Assembly (NCBI RefSeq): GCF_021130785.1
Contig: NC_060215.1
Span: 69,695,501 to 69,759,500 of the forward strand
Length of the DNA: 64,000 nt
DNA from: Homalodisca vitripennis
Lineage: Eukaryota > Arthropoda > Insecta > Hemiptera > Cicadellidae
Reading direction: 5' to 3'
Shown: positions 47,105 through 56,960 of the stretch, in pieces
Layout of the letters: each line of letters starts with the position of its first letter
Numbering within the stretch: position 1 is the first letter of the stretch
The notes under the pieces: model-generated
The model's database searches: none
Told to the model about the DNA's origin: nothing
Seen by the model: the letters and a program-made list of their open reading frames with translations, nothing else
Translations under genes and position numbers: made by a program

Positions 47105-47150
47105 ATGTGGGTCTGACGATGTGTTCTTGAGCACGAAAGTCCTCACAAAA
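47105..47150 (+). ncRNA. Hammerhead-like motif, possibly a Penelope-element 3' remnant
   Basis: CTGACGA (47113-47119), a 6-bp stem GTGTTC/GAGCAC with loop TT (47121-47134) and GAAA (47135-47138) resemble the CUGANGA, stem II and GAAA core of hammerhead ribozymes. Such ribozymes are known in Penelope-like elements. One extra base sits before stem II, and stems I and III are not resolved, so this is tentative. Confidence 0.25.
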
Positions 47151-47281
47151 ATAAAAATTTGTCATTTATTGGAGTGTTTGATCATATATAAGGCATTTAG
47201 TTTCCAATAAGAAGAAGCTGGTAAAATTTAATCTGACAATGTTTGAAAACCCAATATAAATATATTTTTCTACTGTATAAA

Positions 47282-48915
47282 ATGCCACCAACTAAGTATC
47301 CTTGTGGTGTATGTAGTATTGGGGTCAAATTTTCAAGAATACAATGCACAGGTCACTGCAAATTGTGATACCATGCAGGATGTATAGGTATAACTGATAA
47401 AATACTCATAAAGATGTACAAGTCAGATGTTGAATCCTGGATTTGTATTGACTGTAAAACAGTTAAAGTCTCTGAAAACTCCTTGGCCAAAGACAACTCT
47501 TATTTATTGATGAATAAGAACCATGCGACCTCAGAGCTTGAGGAGGTGAAGTCAAAATTACAGGAACAAAAAACGCTAGATGAAGCTGACCTTGAGACTT
47601 CACTTACTTTGGCTGCAGAGGCTGGGAATGCACTATTACATGAAAATAACAAACTACGGCAAGATATCCAAAGCATACATGAGTGTAACTCCAAACTAGA
47701 GATTACCTTGGCTAGCATGGAAGCCAAAATGGAGGATCTTCTAGCAGCTGAGGAAAAATATGTAGAACAAATTGAAACTCTCCAAGAAAAACTGCATGAC
47801 ACACTATTAGAATTGGAAAAAGTAAACAAAACCAATCAGAACTACAAAATATATTTGAAGACCATGATTACACTCAAAACCAACTGCTCACACAATATTC
47901 ACAAAAGATAACCAATCTTGAAAAATCAATTTTGAAGATGAATAATGAAGAAAATTGTTCACATTAAAGTGCCAACAAGCTGCAAAACCCAAAATCTTAT
48001 AAATCAACAGAAACCCAAACATACAATGAAACCTTGACTACTATGTCAAACTCATCATTTCTCCTGGAACTAGCTAAGCTAAGACAGAGGCCAGATGAAG
48101 CAGATCTTAAGATTAGGGATCTTGCTGCTCAACTTAACAATAACTCCAAACAACGTGACAGAGAAAAAACAGCCTCTAGTCTTGACTACTGTAGAGAAAA
48201 TAAAGAAAAACCCAAGACACAGGGCCAGACAAACACAAGCCTCAGAAAATCAAAAACTTTTAATGGAAAAGGCAATGTTTTCAGCATCTCCCTGCAGGTG
48301 GCAAAAAGTAGACCATCAACTACTACTTTACAGGAAACAGGGTTAATTGGGGGAACAAATCCACCTCCTACTAAAAAACTGCCAACAACAACACTGACAG
48401 AGGTATCCAGCCAATTGATAACTCAACAGGCAACAGGATTCAGCCTCTCGACAACTCTACAGGCAACAGGATTAACGGAGGGAACCAGTCAAACCCCAAC
48501 TAAAAAACTGTCTACAACAACATTGACAGAGGAATCCAGCCAATTGATAACTCAACAGGCAACAGGATTCAGCCTCTCGACAACTCTACAGGCAACAGGA
48601 TTAACGGAGGGAACCAGTCAAACCCCAACTAAAAAACTGTCTACAACAACATTGACAGAGGAATCCAGCCAATTGACAACTCTACAGGAAACAGGATTAA
48701 CGGGGGGAACCAGTCAAACCCCAACTAAAAAACTGTCTACACCAACATTGACAGAGGTATCACGCCAATTGACAACCCTACAGGCAACAGGATCCCTGGT
48801 TACTGAAACATCAGCAGAAACCAAAAGCCTTTACAAGAATCTTCATAAGCTCCCGGCTGAAACTAAAAGTATAAACCCTCTAAAAAAAGCTAAAAATACT
48901 CCACCAAAATATTGA
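47282..48915 (+). pseudogene. LINE ORF1: PHD finger, coiled coil and a 43-residue tandem repeat
   Basis: ATG 47282 begins MPPTKYPCGVCSIGVKFSR and continues with a Cys4-His-Cys3 pattern ending WICIDC, a PHD finger as in many LINE ORF1 proteins. The conserved aromatic before YHAGC is replaced by TGA. A long coiled coil follows (residues about 90-190, e.g. SKLEITLASMEAKMEDLLAA). After a frameshift near 47850 the second frame (48034-48915) contains another coil and then Thr-rich repeats with the recurring motif TPTKKLSTTTLTE. A basic tail ends at 48915, overlapping ORF2. Confidence 0.8.
48320..48800 (+). repeat. Coding minisatellite, 129-bp period
   Basis: The unit starting ACAACTCTACAGGCAACAGG at 48451 recurs at 48580 almost unchanged. 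Shorter related units that lack an 11-codon segment flank it on both sides. The period is a multiple of three, so it expands a 43-residue Thr/Gln/Ser-rich repeat without breaking the frame. Confidence 0.9.
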
Positions 48916-50154
48916 CTCTTTAATGAACAAGACAAACCAGCTTGACCACTTACTTCACATCACAAAACCTCATATTGTAGTCTTAACAGAACATAGTCTA
49001 AAAGATTACCAACTTCAACATACCAAACTAAGAGACTACATATTAATTGTGGGGTTTTCCAGAAAGCTTTCGAGAAAAGGAGGAGTGGCCGTATACGCTC
49101 ATGAATCACTTGGAAATGTAGTAGAAAGTAAAGACACGAGCTCTGAAAAACTGATTTGTGAACAATATGCAGTCAATATTAAAGTGAAGAAGAAAACTGT
49201 ATACCTTCTTGGCGTCTACAGACCTCCAAGTGCGAACCTTGAAGATGCCCTGAATATAACTTCAAGTACCTTAGACAAAATACCTACATGGAAATGCCCT
49301 ACCATCATCATGGGAGACATAAATATAGACATGCTGACACAAAACCAAAACAGAAACAAACTAGAAAATATGTTGAGCAGTCATAACATCGAAAGACTAG
49401 AGCTACCCCCAACTAGAGTCACCTCAACCTCAGCCACATCTATTGATATGGTATGATCTAACTTAAATTCTAAAGACATCAAATAGAAGTCATCACTACA
49501 GGACTGTCCGATCACAAAGCGCAAATCAGCACAATCAACATCCAACCCCAGAACTTGAAACTCCCACCCTCAACACATTGACAGTATAATCAGGAAAACC
49601 TCAATCAACTAAAAATTATACTGTCAAACGTAACATGGTGAGACGTTTACAACAAAATAGAAGTTGATCAGGCCTATGACAGCTTTAATAATACTTTGAT
49701 TTTAGCCTTGAATACAGCATGTCCTACCAAAAAATTAAGGTCAAAGAAAAAAAGAAAATTTGGTATAGTGATTGATGAGGATACACAAACACTAAAACAC
49801 AACTATTTACAAGCACTAGGTCGAATGCTACTTCATGGTTCAGAAGAAAATAAAACAGAAACAGCTGCTAGAAAAAGGGAATACGACTTAAAACTGAAGG
49901 AAAAGCGAAAAGAAATCACATTGAACTACATTCAAAACTGTGAAAACAAACAAAGAGCCCTTTGGGAGGTGATCAACTACGAAAGGTGTAAAAATACAAA
50001 AGATTCCAACAACCTTCAACTACTAGTCAAAAATGAACTGATTGAGGAGCCGCTTGAAATTACCAGCACTTCAATCAACACTTTGTCTCAGTGGCGGAAA
50101 AAACTCTTACTGCTGCTGGCCAGATACAACAAATGCCACAACCAAATGGGCTAG
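48902..50154 (+). pseudogene. LINE ORF2 first part: AP-endonuclease and linker
   Basis: LKILHQNIDSLMNK opens the EEP domain, in a frame overlapping the ORF1 end. VLTEHSLKDYQL (catalytic Glu), VGFSRKLSRKGGVAVYAHES, LLGVYRPPSANLE, IIMGDINIDML (catalytic Asp/Asn) and SIDMV follow to 49456. A damaged SDH segment (LSDHKAQIS) is near 49500. The lysine-rich pre-RT linker occupies 49696-50154, and LETDYVPDLAFLPVS leads toward the RT when the inserted LINE interrupts. Confidence 0.85.
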
Positions 50155-50215
50155 AAACTGACTATGTTCCTGACTTGGCTTTTCTACCAGTATCAGTCAT
50201 CGAAGTAACAAACGG

Positions 50216-52263
50216 ATCACGATGCTCAATATCTTAAGATAATGGACATTCACAGTAGTCATAGAAATAACACTAAAACAGTATGTAGAAAGTTTGATAA
50301 ATGCAATTATGAATTATTTTTCAAATATCTCAAAGTTGAAGAGTTATTGGAAGTCTATCAGGCCCCTGTAGAAAACAAATATGACATATTTCATAACACA
50401 TTTTTCTATTATTTTGATGTAAGTTTCCCAAAAGTAACAGTTACAGAAAAACCATTCAAAACTCAAAATTGGTTAACAAATGATCTGAGGAATCAAAAAA
50501 CTGAATTAGTGGAACTAGAAAAAATGTTTAGATCCTCAAAAAACTTAAGTCTTAAACCAATCATTGATGAAAAAAGGAGATCACTGAATCAAGACATTAC
50601 CAGCACACACAAAAATATTATGAGTAATAAAATTTTAAGATCCTCAAATAAAGCCAAAACCACTTGGAGTATAGTTAACTCATATATGAGAGAATCACAA
50701 CAGAAAATTAACAACATAACACTGCAAAGAAGGGTTGCTAATCAGTAATCCAAGAGCAATTTGTGAAATTTTTAATGATTTCTTTATAAATATAGTTGAC
50801 AAATTAATAGTACCAAATATAAAGCCACAAAAGATTAGTCAAGCCCAACAAAACTTCAATTACAATATGAAAAAGACATTTTCCTTCAAACCAGTAACTG
50901 AAAAAGAAGTAGAAAAGATCGTTCTCTCTTTTGAAAATAAGTACTCTGCCGGTGTAGATGAAATTCCAACGACAGTAATTAAAGGTTCAGTAGAATTCAT
51001 CAAAAAACCTTTAACACATCTAATTAACTCTTCTCTTATTTCAGGACATTTTCCCTCAAAATTAAAAATATCGAAAGTCATCCCAATCTTTAAAAAAGAT
51101 GATACAAAAGAAGTTTCTTGTTATAGACCAGTGTCAATTCTACCCTCCTTCTCAAAAATCTTTGAACGTATTGTTTATAACCAATTACTTAAATAGTTGG
51201 TTTTTACCAGGCAAATCAACTATTACAGCAAGTATAGAATTCATTGAAAATATTATAAATTCAGTTGACGCCAGAAAAAAAGTTATAGGTATTTTCCTTG
51301 ATTTATCACGTGCCTTTGACAGTGTATCCCATGCGCTGTTGTTAAACAAACTCAAAAATTTAGGAATAGTAAAAAAAGAACTAAATTGGTTTACTTCCTA
51401 TCTTAACAATAGGCAACAATACGTTGAAACACAGTTCACAGAAAATATCAAGAGCAACACTTATTTAAGGAAGGTCGTCTCAGCCCAGCAAACAATCAAG
51501 TATGGCGTTCCCCAAGGCTCAATATTGGGACCCCTACTTTTTATTTGCTATCTTGGAGGGATAACCAAAAATATAATTCAAAGTAAAATGTGTATATATG
51601 CAGATGACACTAATATGGTAGTAACGGGCAATTCGAACGAAGAGATAGAGATTTCTGCCTTTATTGAGCTAGCAGCCATTGAAGAATTCTTAAAAAATCA
51701 TAATCTGTCATTGAATTCAAAAATGACGCCTTAAGGCGTATGTCAAAGTTATGCGACCAAAGTGCTCTAAAAAAAATTTACTACGCACTTATTCATTCAC
51801 ATTTAGCATACGGAATAAGTATCTATGGAGCAACATCCAAACAAAATCTTGACAAGATACTAAAAATGCAAAAAAAGCAGTTAGAATAATATTAAACCTA
51901 AACAGACGAGATTCAGTAAAACACCTGTTTAGTGAGCTCAAAATTCCAACAATTTATAGTCTTTATGTTACAGAGGTCATTAAATATGTTAAAAGTAATT
52001 CTAAAAAAATTTTAACAGTAAAGCATGACTACAATACACGTAATAAAATTAGCACTGACAAACATAACTTGACATTCTATGAAATGAAAACAGAATATAT
52101 GGGGAAAAAATGTTTCAACTGTTTACCCAAAGAAATAAAAGATTACAATGGCAAAAAGTTTGATAGTGAAGTAAAAAAATATTTCACAAATAAAGCTTTA
52201 TACTCAATTGGAGTTATCAAACAATTAGCAGAAAACTGCTTAAAAAATCATTGTAAATGTTAG
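50216..52263 (+). pseudogene. ORF2 of the nested LINE: linker, RT and C-terminal domain
   Basis: Linker frame 50242-50748: FKTQNWLTNDLRNQKTELVE and KAKTTWSIVN. RT: KYSAGVDEIPTTVIKGSVEF, VIPIFKKDDTKEVSCYRPVS; then, one frame over, GKSTITASIEFIE, IFLDLSRAFDSVSHALLLNK, YGVPQGSILGPLLF, and catalytic CIYADDTNMVV near 51595. The thumb and tail are readable to NHCKC at 52263, with a stop after SKMTP and a small deletion there. Few lesions (about four frame changes), so relatively young. Confidence 0.9.
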
Positions 52264-52400
52264 TGTTAGTTTTAATATAAGTTTTAGTATTAGTTTGATT
52301 TTTATAGTTATTGACGCTATTCATGTACAGTTGATGTTTACATTTAATGTAGCTCAATGTATGTTTTGGAATAAAGAAAATTCTCTCTCTCTCTCTCTCT
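50216..52400 (+). mobile_element. 5'-truncated LINE nested in the PHD-type LINE, ending in (TC)n
   Basis: It starts with TDHDAQYLKIMD, the tail of an EEP domain, and ends with AATAAAG and a TCTCTC run (52381-52400) instead of poly(A). The host LINE RT resumes directly after the TC tract (TISSLKSKPSSGIDEVS). A clear target duplication was not found. Confidence 0.85.
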
Positions 52401-53223
52401 AAACACCATATCTTCTCTTAAATCCAAACCGTCCTCTGGAATTGATGAAGTGTCCTCCATACTACTAAAACACTGTAAGGAAGAAATTACATCTCCACTT
52501 ACATTCATTACAAACCTATCTTTCACCTAAGGAATTTTTCCCAAAGCATTAAAACTAGCAAAAGTCTTTCCTAAACTCAAAAAGAATCCGAGCACCTCAA
52601 TCGATAACTACCGCCCCATATCCCTCCTATCAACAATATCCAAAGTAATTGAGAAAATTGTCCTTGTCAGACTCTTGAATCACCTGACAGTAAACAACAT
52701 CATCACAAGCCAACAACATGGGTTCCTCAAAGGTAGATCAACAACTTCTGCCATAATAAATTTCACTGAGCTTGTGCTGAATGAAATATAGGAAGGAACT
52801 GCCATCAGTGCATTTTTCCTGGATTTCAGTAGGGCGTTCGATTGCTTGGAGTATGATCTTATATTAGAAAAGATGAAGAACATGGGGATAAGAGGGATCT
52901 CTGGAAAGTGGATGTCAAGCTATCTAAAAAGGCAGATCACAAACAGTAGAGATAGCATATACATTAAACAATACAATTTATAAAACTAGATCGCCACCAC
53001 TTTTAATTGACAGAGGTTCAGTTCTTGGACCAATGCGTTTTATTCTGTTAACCAATGACCTCCCAAAATATCTACAAGAGTTCTGCCAAATCATGATGTA
53101 TGCTGATGACACAGCCTTGCTGGTGGCCGAGAAACAAATACCAGAACTTGAAATATCTTCCTTTATAGCCCTGGACATGGCAAAGCAATACTGTCACCAA
53201 AACAATCTTATATTAAATTAACA
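52401..53223 (+). pseudogene. PHD-type LINE ORF2 second part: RT
   Basis: SLKSKPSSGIDEVSSILLKH, NYRPISLLSTISKVIEKIVL, QQHGFLKGRSTTSAIINFTE and FFLDFSRAFDCLEYDLILEK occur in one frame with two in-frame stops. After frame changes come VLGPMRFILLTND-like residues and MMYADDTALLVAEKQIPELE (catalytic box, about 53095). The reading ends LILN at 53220. The thumb and 3' end are missing. Confidence 0.85.
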
Positions 53224-53239
53224 CAAAACCCAACAAGCT

Positions 53240-53799
53240 TTTTATAAAAGCTTGATAACTCCTGAACTAGTAGAGAGTTATTCAAAATATTATAGTATTG
53301 AAAAGTGTTCTTTAATAAGAAATATAACTATTACTTATACCTGTAAAATCAGTTTTCAAACTGAAACTTGCAGTATAGTTGTGATATATTTTCTTTACTG
53401 TAATTAATCAAATTATTTAAAATTTACTCTGATTTAGTACAAGGTTCTGGTTTTCTTAACAGTTGATGACCATTATTTATGTATCAGTCCAGTTTTCGTT
53501 GAGCTATGAAATTCAATAAGTATGACATTTATAGCTAATGTTTACACATTAAAAGTTTTATAAACAAATAAAATTCGTAAACTATGGTAACAGATATTAG
53601 TAATAATATTGAAGAAAAGTAAAGCCTTGCACTATTACATAAACATTACTTTCATGATACAATCTATGAAATTAGAAGTTGAGCATGATACTTAATTATT
53701 TGTTGTTTCTTTTTAGGACTAATCAATGTTAGAGCATGTGTAAATATTAAATAATGTACATTAATTTCCAAAACTGTATAATACTGCCTTTGTTTTCAG
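53240..53799. other. Intron sequence between the LINE and the fifth coding exon
   Basis: AT-rich, with no gene. It ends in the strong acceptor TTTGTTTTCAG. Confidence 0.5.
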
Positions 53800-54177
53800 G
53801 CACTAAATTGTTTGATGAAATCCCAATATGTAAGCGAAAGGGCTCTGGAAATGCTGTCTGATATAGTGGGAACTAATAAGATTAATGAAAAATATATTGA
53901 AGAACATTTTAAAGAGACAGGTTTAAAGACAAAAAAAGCTAATGTCCCAACTAGAAAAGATAAAAGAAATGCTCCAGTTGAAGACTACATCCCACCAAAG
54001 GGAAAAAAACAGGATAAAAAAGGAGATGTAATGGAAAAGTATCTTCGTCCAAGGCAAAATAGAAGGGTTTCGTATGAAAATATGGATGAGGAGGATTCTG
54101 AGGAGGAATATCTTCCTCCAAAAGAGAACAAAAGAAAACATAAAAATGTTGTGGATGAAGAAAATCGTCCTTCAACG
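53800..54177 (+). CDS. ELM2-domain gene, fifth coding exon: ELM2 end and basic/acidic tail
   Basis: The acceptor is TTTTCAG|GCA and the donor is ACG|GTAAGT, phase 0 on both sides, 126 codons. ALNCLMKSQYVSERALEMLS completes the ELM2 domain: family members have an AL-x-x-L and AL-x-x-L helix pair after the LLW motif. The rest is low complexity: Lys-rich blocks, an imperfect repeat of EDYIPPKGKK, EKYLRPRQN and EEYLPPKEN, and acidic DEEDSEEE. It resembles a nuclear, disordered scaffold. No SANT domain is visible before 59.7 kb. Confidence 0.75.
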
Positions 54178-54335
54178 GTAAGTCAGAAATAAGTTTGACA
54201 AGCAATGCAAACTAATGATTCTGGATAAAAGAATCATTTTTCAGTTTTTGACAATTTTAAAGGTAATATTAATTGAGAAAAAAAGGATATAAGATTCATC
54301 TAGTTGTTGCATGATTTCTTTGGTTCCTATTTTAA
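54178..54335. other. Short intron stretch, nothing recognised
   Basis: AT-rich and noncoding. Confidence 0.4.
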
Positions 54336-54493
54336 CCCTCAAACTGGTGGTGTCTGCTCCTGTACTGGCGCCCTTTTTTTAGCTATTTGTAAGGATTACA
54401 ATTGTTGAATTTTAAAAATATTTTATAACTTTTTACTACCTTGTCTTTTACGTATGAAATATTCATTAAAAATCCATAAGTATATATATGTAT

Positions 54494-54545
<52 letters not shown>

Positions 54546-55534
54546 CATAGGTTTCAATATATATAGTTTTTAATGGCTTTACTTAAAAAAATTTACTTTT
54601 TTAGCAATTTTTCAACTTCAACACAAAAACCACTAAGAATGTATTTTCAGCCATTTGTACAATGGCTTTACAACACTAGAAATTTAACCTATATAACACT
54701 TATTATATATCATTGATTTCAGAATGTTTCAAATAATAGTAATAATTGATTAAAATTTTCTTACTTTCAAAAATATGTCAGTGTTTGAATGCCCTAGATA
54801 ATAATTTGTTTATATAACATTGCACTTTCTCATCATATATGTGAGAAAGGTTTATATAAATTCCAAATCATACAAAAGAAACACAGTATTATGCTTACTA
54901 AAAATATATATACTTTTAGCGCTTTTTTCTTTAGTAAGTTGACTTTTCACCAATTTTTGAACTTTAGCACAAAATCTACTGATGTTGTATTTTCAGCATT
55001 TTTGTACAGTTGGTTTACAACACTGAATTCAACCTACCAATTTATTATATATCATCGTTTTCAGGAAAACTACAGGAATAATAAAATTTGTTATTATTGT
55101 TGCTATACTTTTTTTATTCACAAAAAGTTTAACCTTGAACAAGCCTGATAAGGATGCCAGTTCCAATTCAGCTAGTAGTTCTCTCAAATCACTTGATTTG
55201 TTCCTAAAATTATGTGTGCCTTCATCAGTCATATTACTAATAACTTAACTCTAAACATAAAAATAATAATGGTCGCTGTCAAAACAGTTGCTTGCACAAG
55301 ACGTTTCTTCCAACCATACACAGAGGAATAAAGTTTGATTTATTCCGTAATAATATACTTTAATCGATAACTCGATTATTCTGCTATCGACTGATATTTG
55401 GTTTTAAACTGAAACATTGAAAATACTCAAATAATAACTGATTTCCAAAACATCTGCTTACTGTTGTATATCCAGCAATGCCAGTATGCGAGCGGCCTAA
55501 GCTGCCATATATATAGCAGTTGCCACTCAGAGGG
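54336..55534. mobile_element. Probable nonautonomous piggyBac-type element
   Basis: It is bounded by TTAA on both sides (54332-54335, 55535-55538) with ends CCCTCAAACTGG and, inverted, CCCTCTGAGTGG. TTAA target and CCC termini define piggyBac. The interior has a TA microsatellite (54480-54542) and two diverged copies of a ~135-bp segment, but no transposase. Confidence 0.5.
54591..55070. repeat. Two diverged ~135-bp direct repeats inside the piggyBac-type element
   Basis: 54591-54730 and 54937-55070 share, in order, ACTTTT, CAATTTTT, AACTT, CACAAAA, TGTATTTTCAGC, TTTACAACACT and TTATTATATATCAT. Confidence 0.65.
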
Positions 55535-55539
55535 TTAAG

Positions 55540-56574
55540 AAAGGTTTTTCTTTATTGTGTAAAACGACAATTTTTTGTTACTTTCTCAAAACTTCAAACT
55601 TTTTTATTGACACAATAGAACTTAGGTTGGCAGTACTGCAGTGGTATGGAATATCTGGATACATACTAACTCTCGGTTTATAGTTAATTATCTAAGTTCT
55701 GAGCAGTTTGTTTTTACATACCAAAATTTAATGTCGACTGCATTAGTGATAAGGCACGACATCATTTGATTTGTAAAAGACCGGTACATTGCAGTAATCA
55801 GTAAACGTTGCGTGTAGCGTCCAGTGAGGACGGGTCGTATATGGTGGACAATATACAATAAGTGTTGTATAGTTTAAAAGTGCAACGAGCATCTCTACAT
55901 GACAGACAAAACAAAACAATTTTTTCTCTCCTGTTCCCTTGAGAAGTGTGAATTGTCAAAAACCGCATTTGTTACCTGACATAGTAGACAACCAATTGTA
56001 GAGAGATCCGCAAGTTTCACAAAATCCGTTTACATAATTTTTGTATTAGTTCAACTGCACTTAATCATCTAGTTTAATAATTAATTAATTATATTTATTA
56101 GGGTAGATAGGCAGGAGAATACCTTCTCAAATCACTTTAAAAATATTTATTAATAAACTCAAAGTTAAAATAGGTTTTCAAGAAAACTACTTTATATAAT
56201 TTAAAATATTTAGATTTTATAATCAAATGTTTACACAACCACTTGTCTTGTAAAAGTTTTCTCAAGAAAAGGTTTCCTTCTTTCAAATAAAATACATTTT
56301 ATTAACTTATTATTTCAAAAATAAAATCGAACTAAAAATTTAATTTTCTTATCAAACTTAATAAAATAAAGATTATAATTTAATTCATAATAAAATATGC
56401 TTTTCTCTATCATATACAAGGCTAAATAAAACTGAACTAAAAACTTCTTTGATCCACTTGTGTTTAAAGCTAGTTTAAGGACAGAAAATGAATTCATATT
56501 TGTGCTCTCTATACACATAAAATTGCATCAGCTGGAATCGGGATTTTGAGAATTTGATATCCCTTTTTAGCTGT
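55540..56574. other. Nothing recognised
   Basis: AT-rich sequence without a coding-like frame. Confidence 0.4.
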
Positions 56575-56960
56575 TATTTAGTGGAAAACGTGCTGTCGGT
56601 AGAAGATTTGAATGGAACAGTTGGGCAAGAACAACGTTATGACAAAAGGAATTTAATTGAAGAAAAAATAATAAAATTTATGATAAAAGAGTGTCTACAG
56701 ATAAAACTATACATTTTAGGGGCAGAAGTATTTTGGGAGTATTGGTACAAGCAGGATTAGTTACTTTGAATGGGAGGTCTGAGGGTGATTTATTAGGAGA
56801 ATATACGTTTTTGGGGCTGATGGGTAAATCAGTGATAGGCGTAGCAGCCATATCAATAAATTGGTTACATTTAGTTACAGATTTGATTTCCGAACCACCA
56901 ATAATAGCCGAGCACACTAAACGGTTACCAATCTTAGTACGTCATGCTCTACATTGATTG
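56575..56960 (+). pseudogene. LINE AP-endonuclease (EEP) fragment
   Basis: Two frames together read EDLNGTVGQEQRYDKRNLIE (the D-x-N region), then STDKTIHFRGRSILGVL, VTLNGRSEGDLLGEYTFLGL and MGKSVIGVAAIS, ending near EHTKRLPILV. This follows the second half of LINE EEP domains: LNGR-x-x-GD, G-x-(F/Y)TF, and the G-x-S-V-(I/V)-D block, whose Asp is here Gly. No RT follows. It is an isolated relic. Confidence 0.6.

Larger units (their letters stand above)
47282..53223 (+). mobile_element. PHD-type LINE, interrupted by a second LINE
   Basis: ORF1 (47282-48915) and ORF2 (48902-50154, resuming 52401-53223) share one strand. A 5'-truncated LINE occupies 50216-52400. The RT breaks off after the catalytic box, and no 3' UTR or tail is recognisable. 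Confidence 0.8.

Noticed and set aside
47500..47835. 111-codon minus-strand ORF
   Set aside because: Shadow of the coiled-coil part of the PHD-type LINE ORF1 (Glu/Lys repeats give a Ser/Phe-rich antisense frame).
53923..54205. Two minus-strand ORFs over the fifth coding exon
   Set aside because: Antisense shadows of the Lys/Glu-rich ELM2-gene exon.
56678..56917. 79-codon minus-strand ORF, with a further open stretch starting MADYKTWSKK near 57050
   Set aside because: It is antisense to the EEP fragment, which explains the 56678-56917 part. I could not match the upstream piece to a family.
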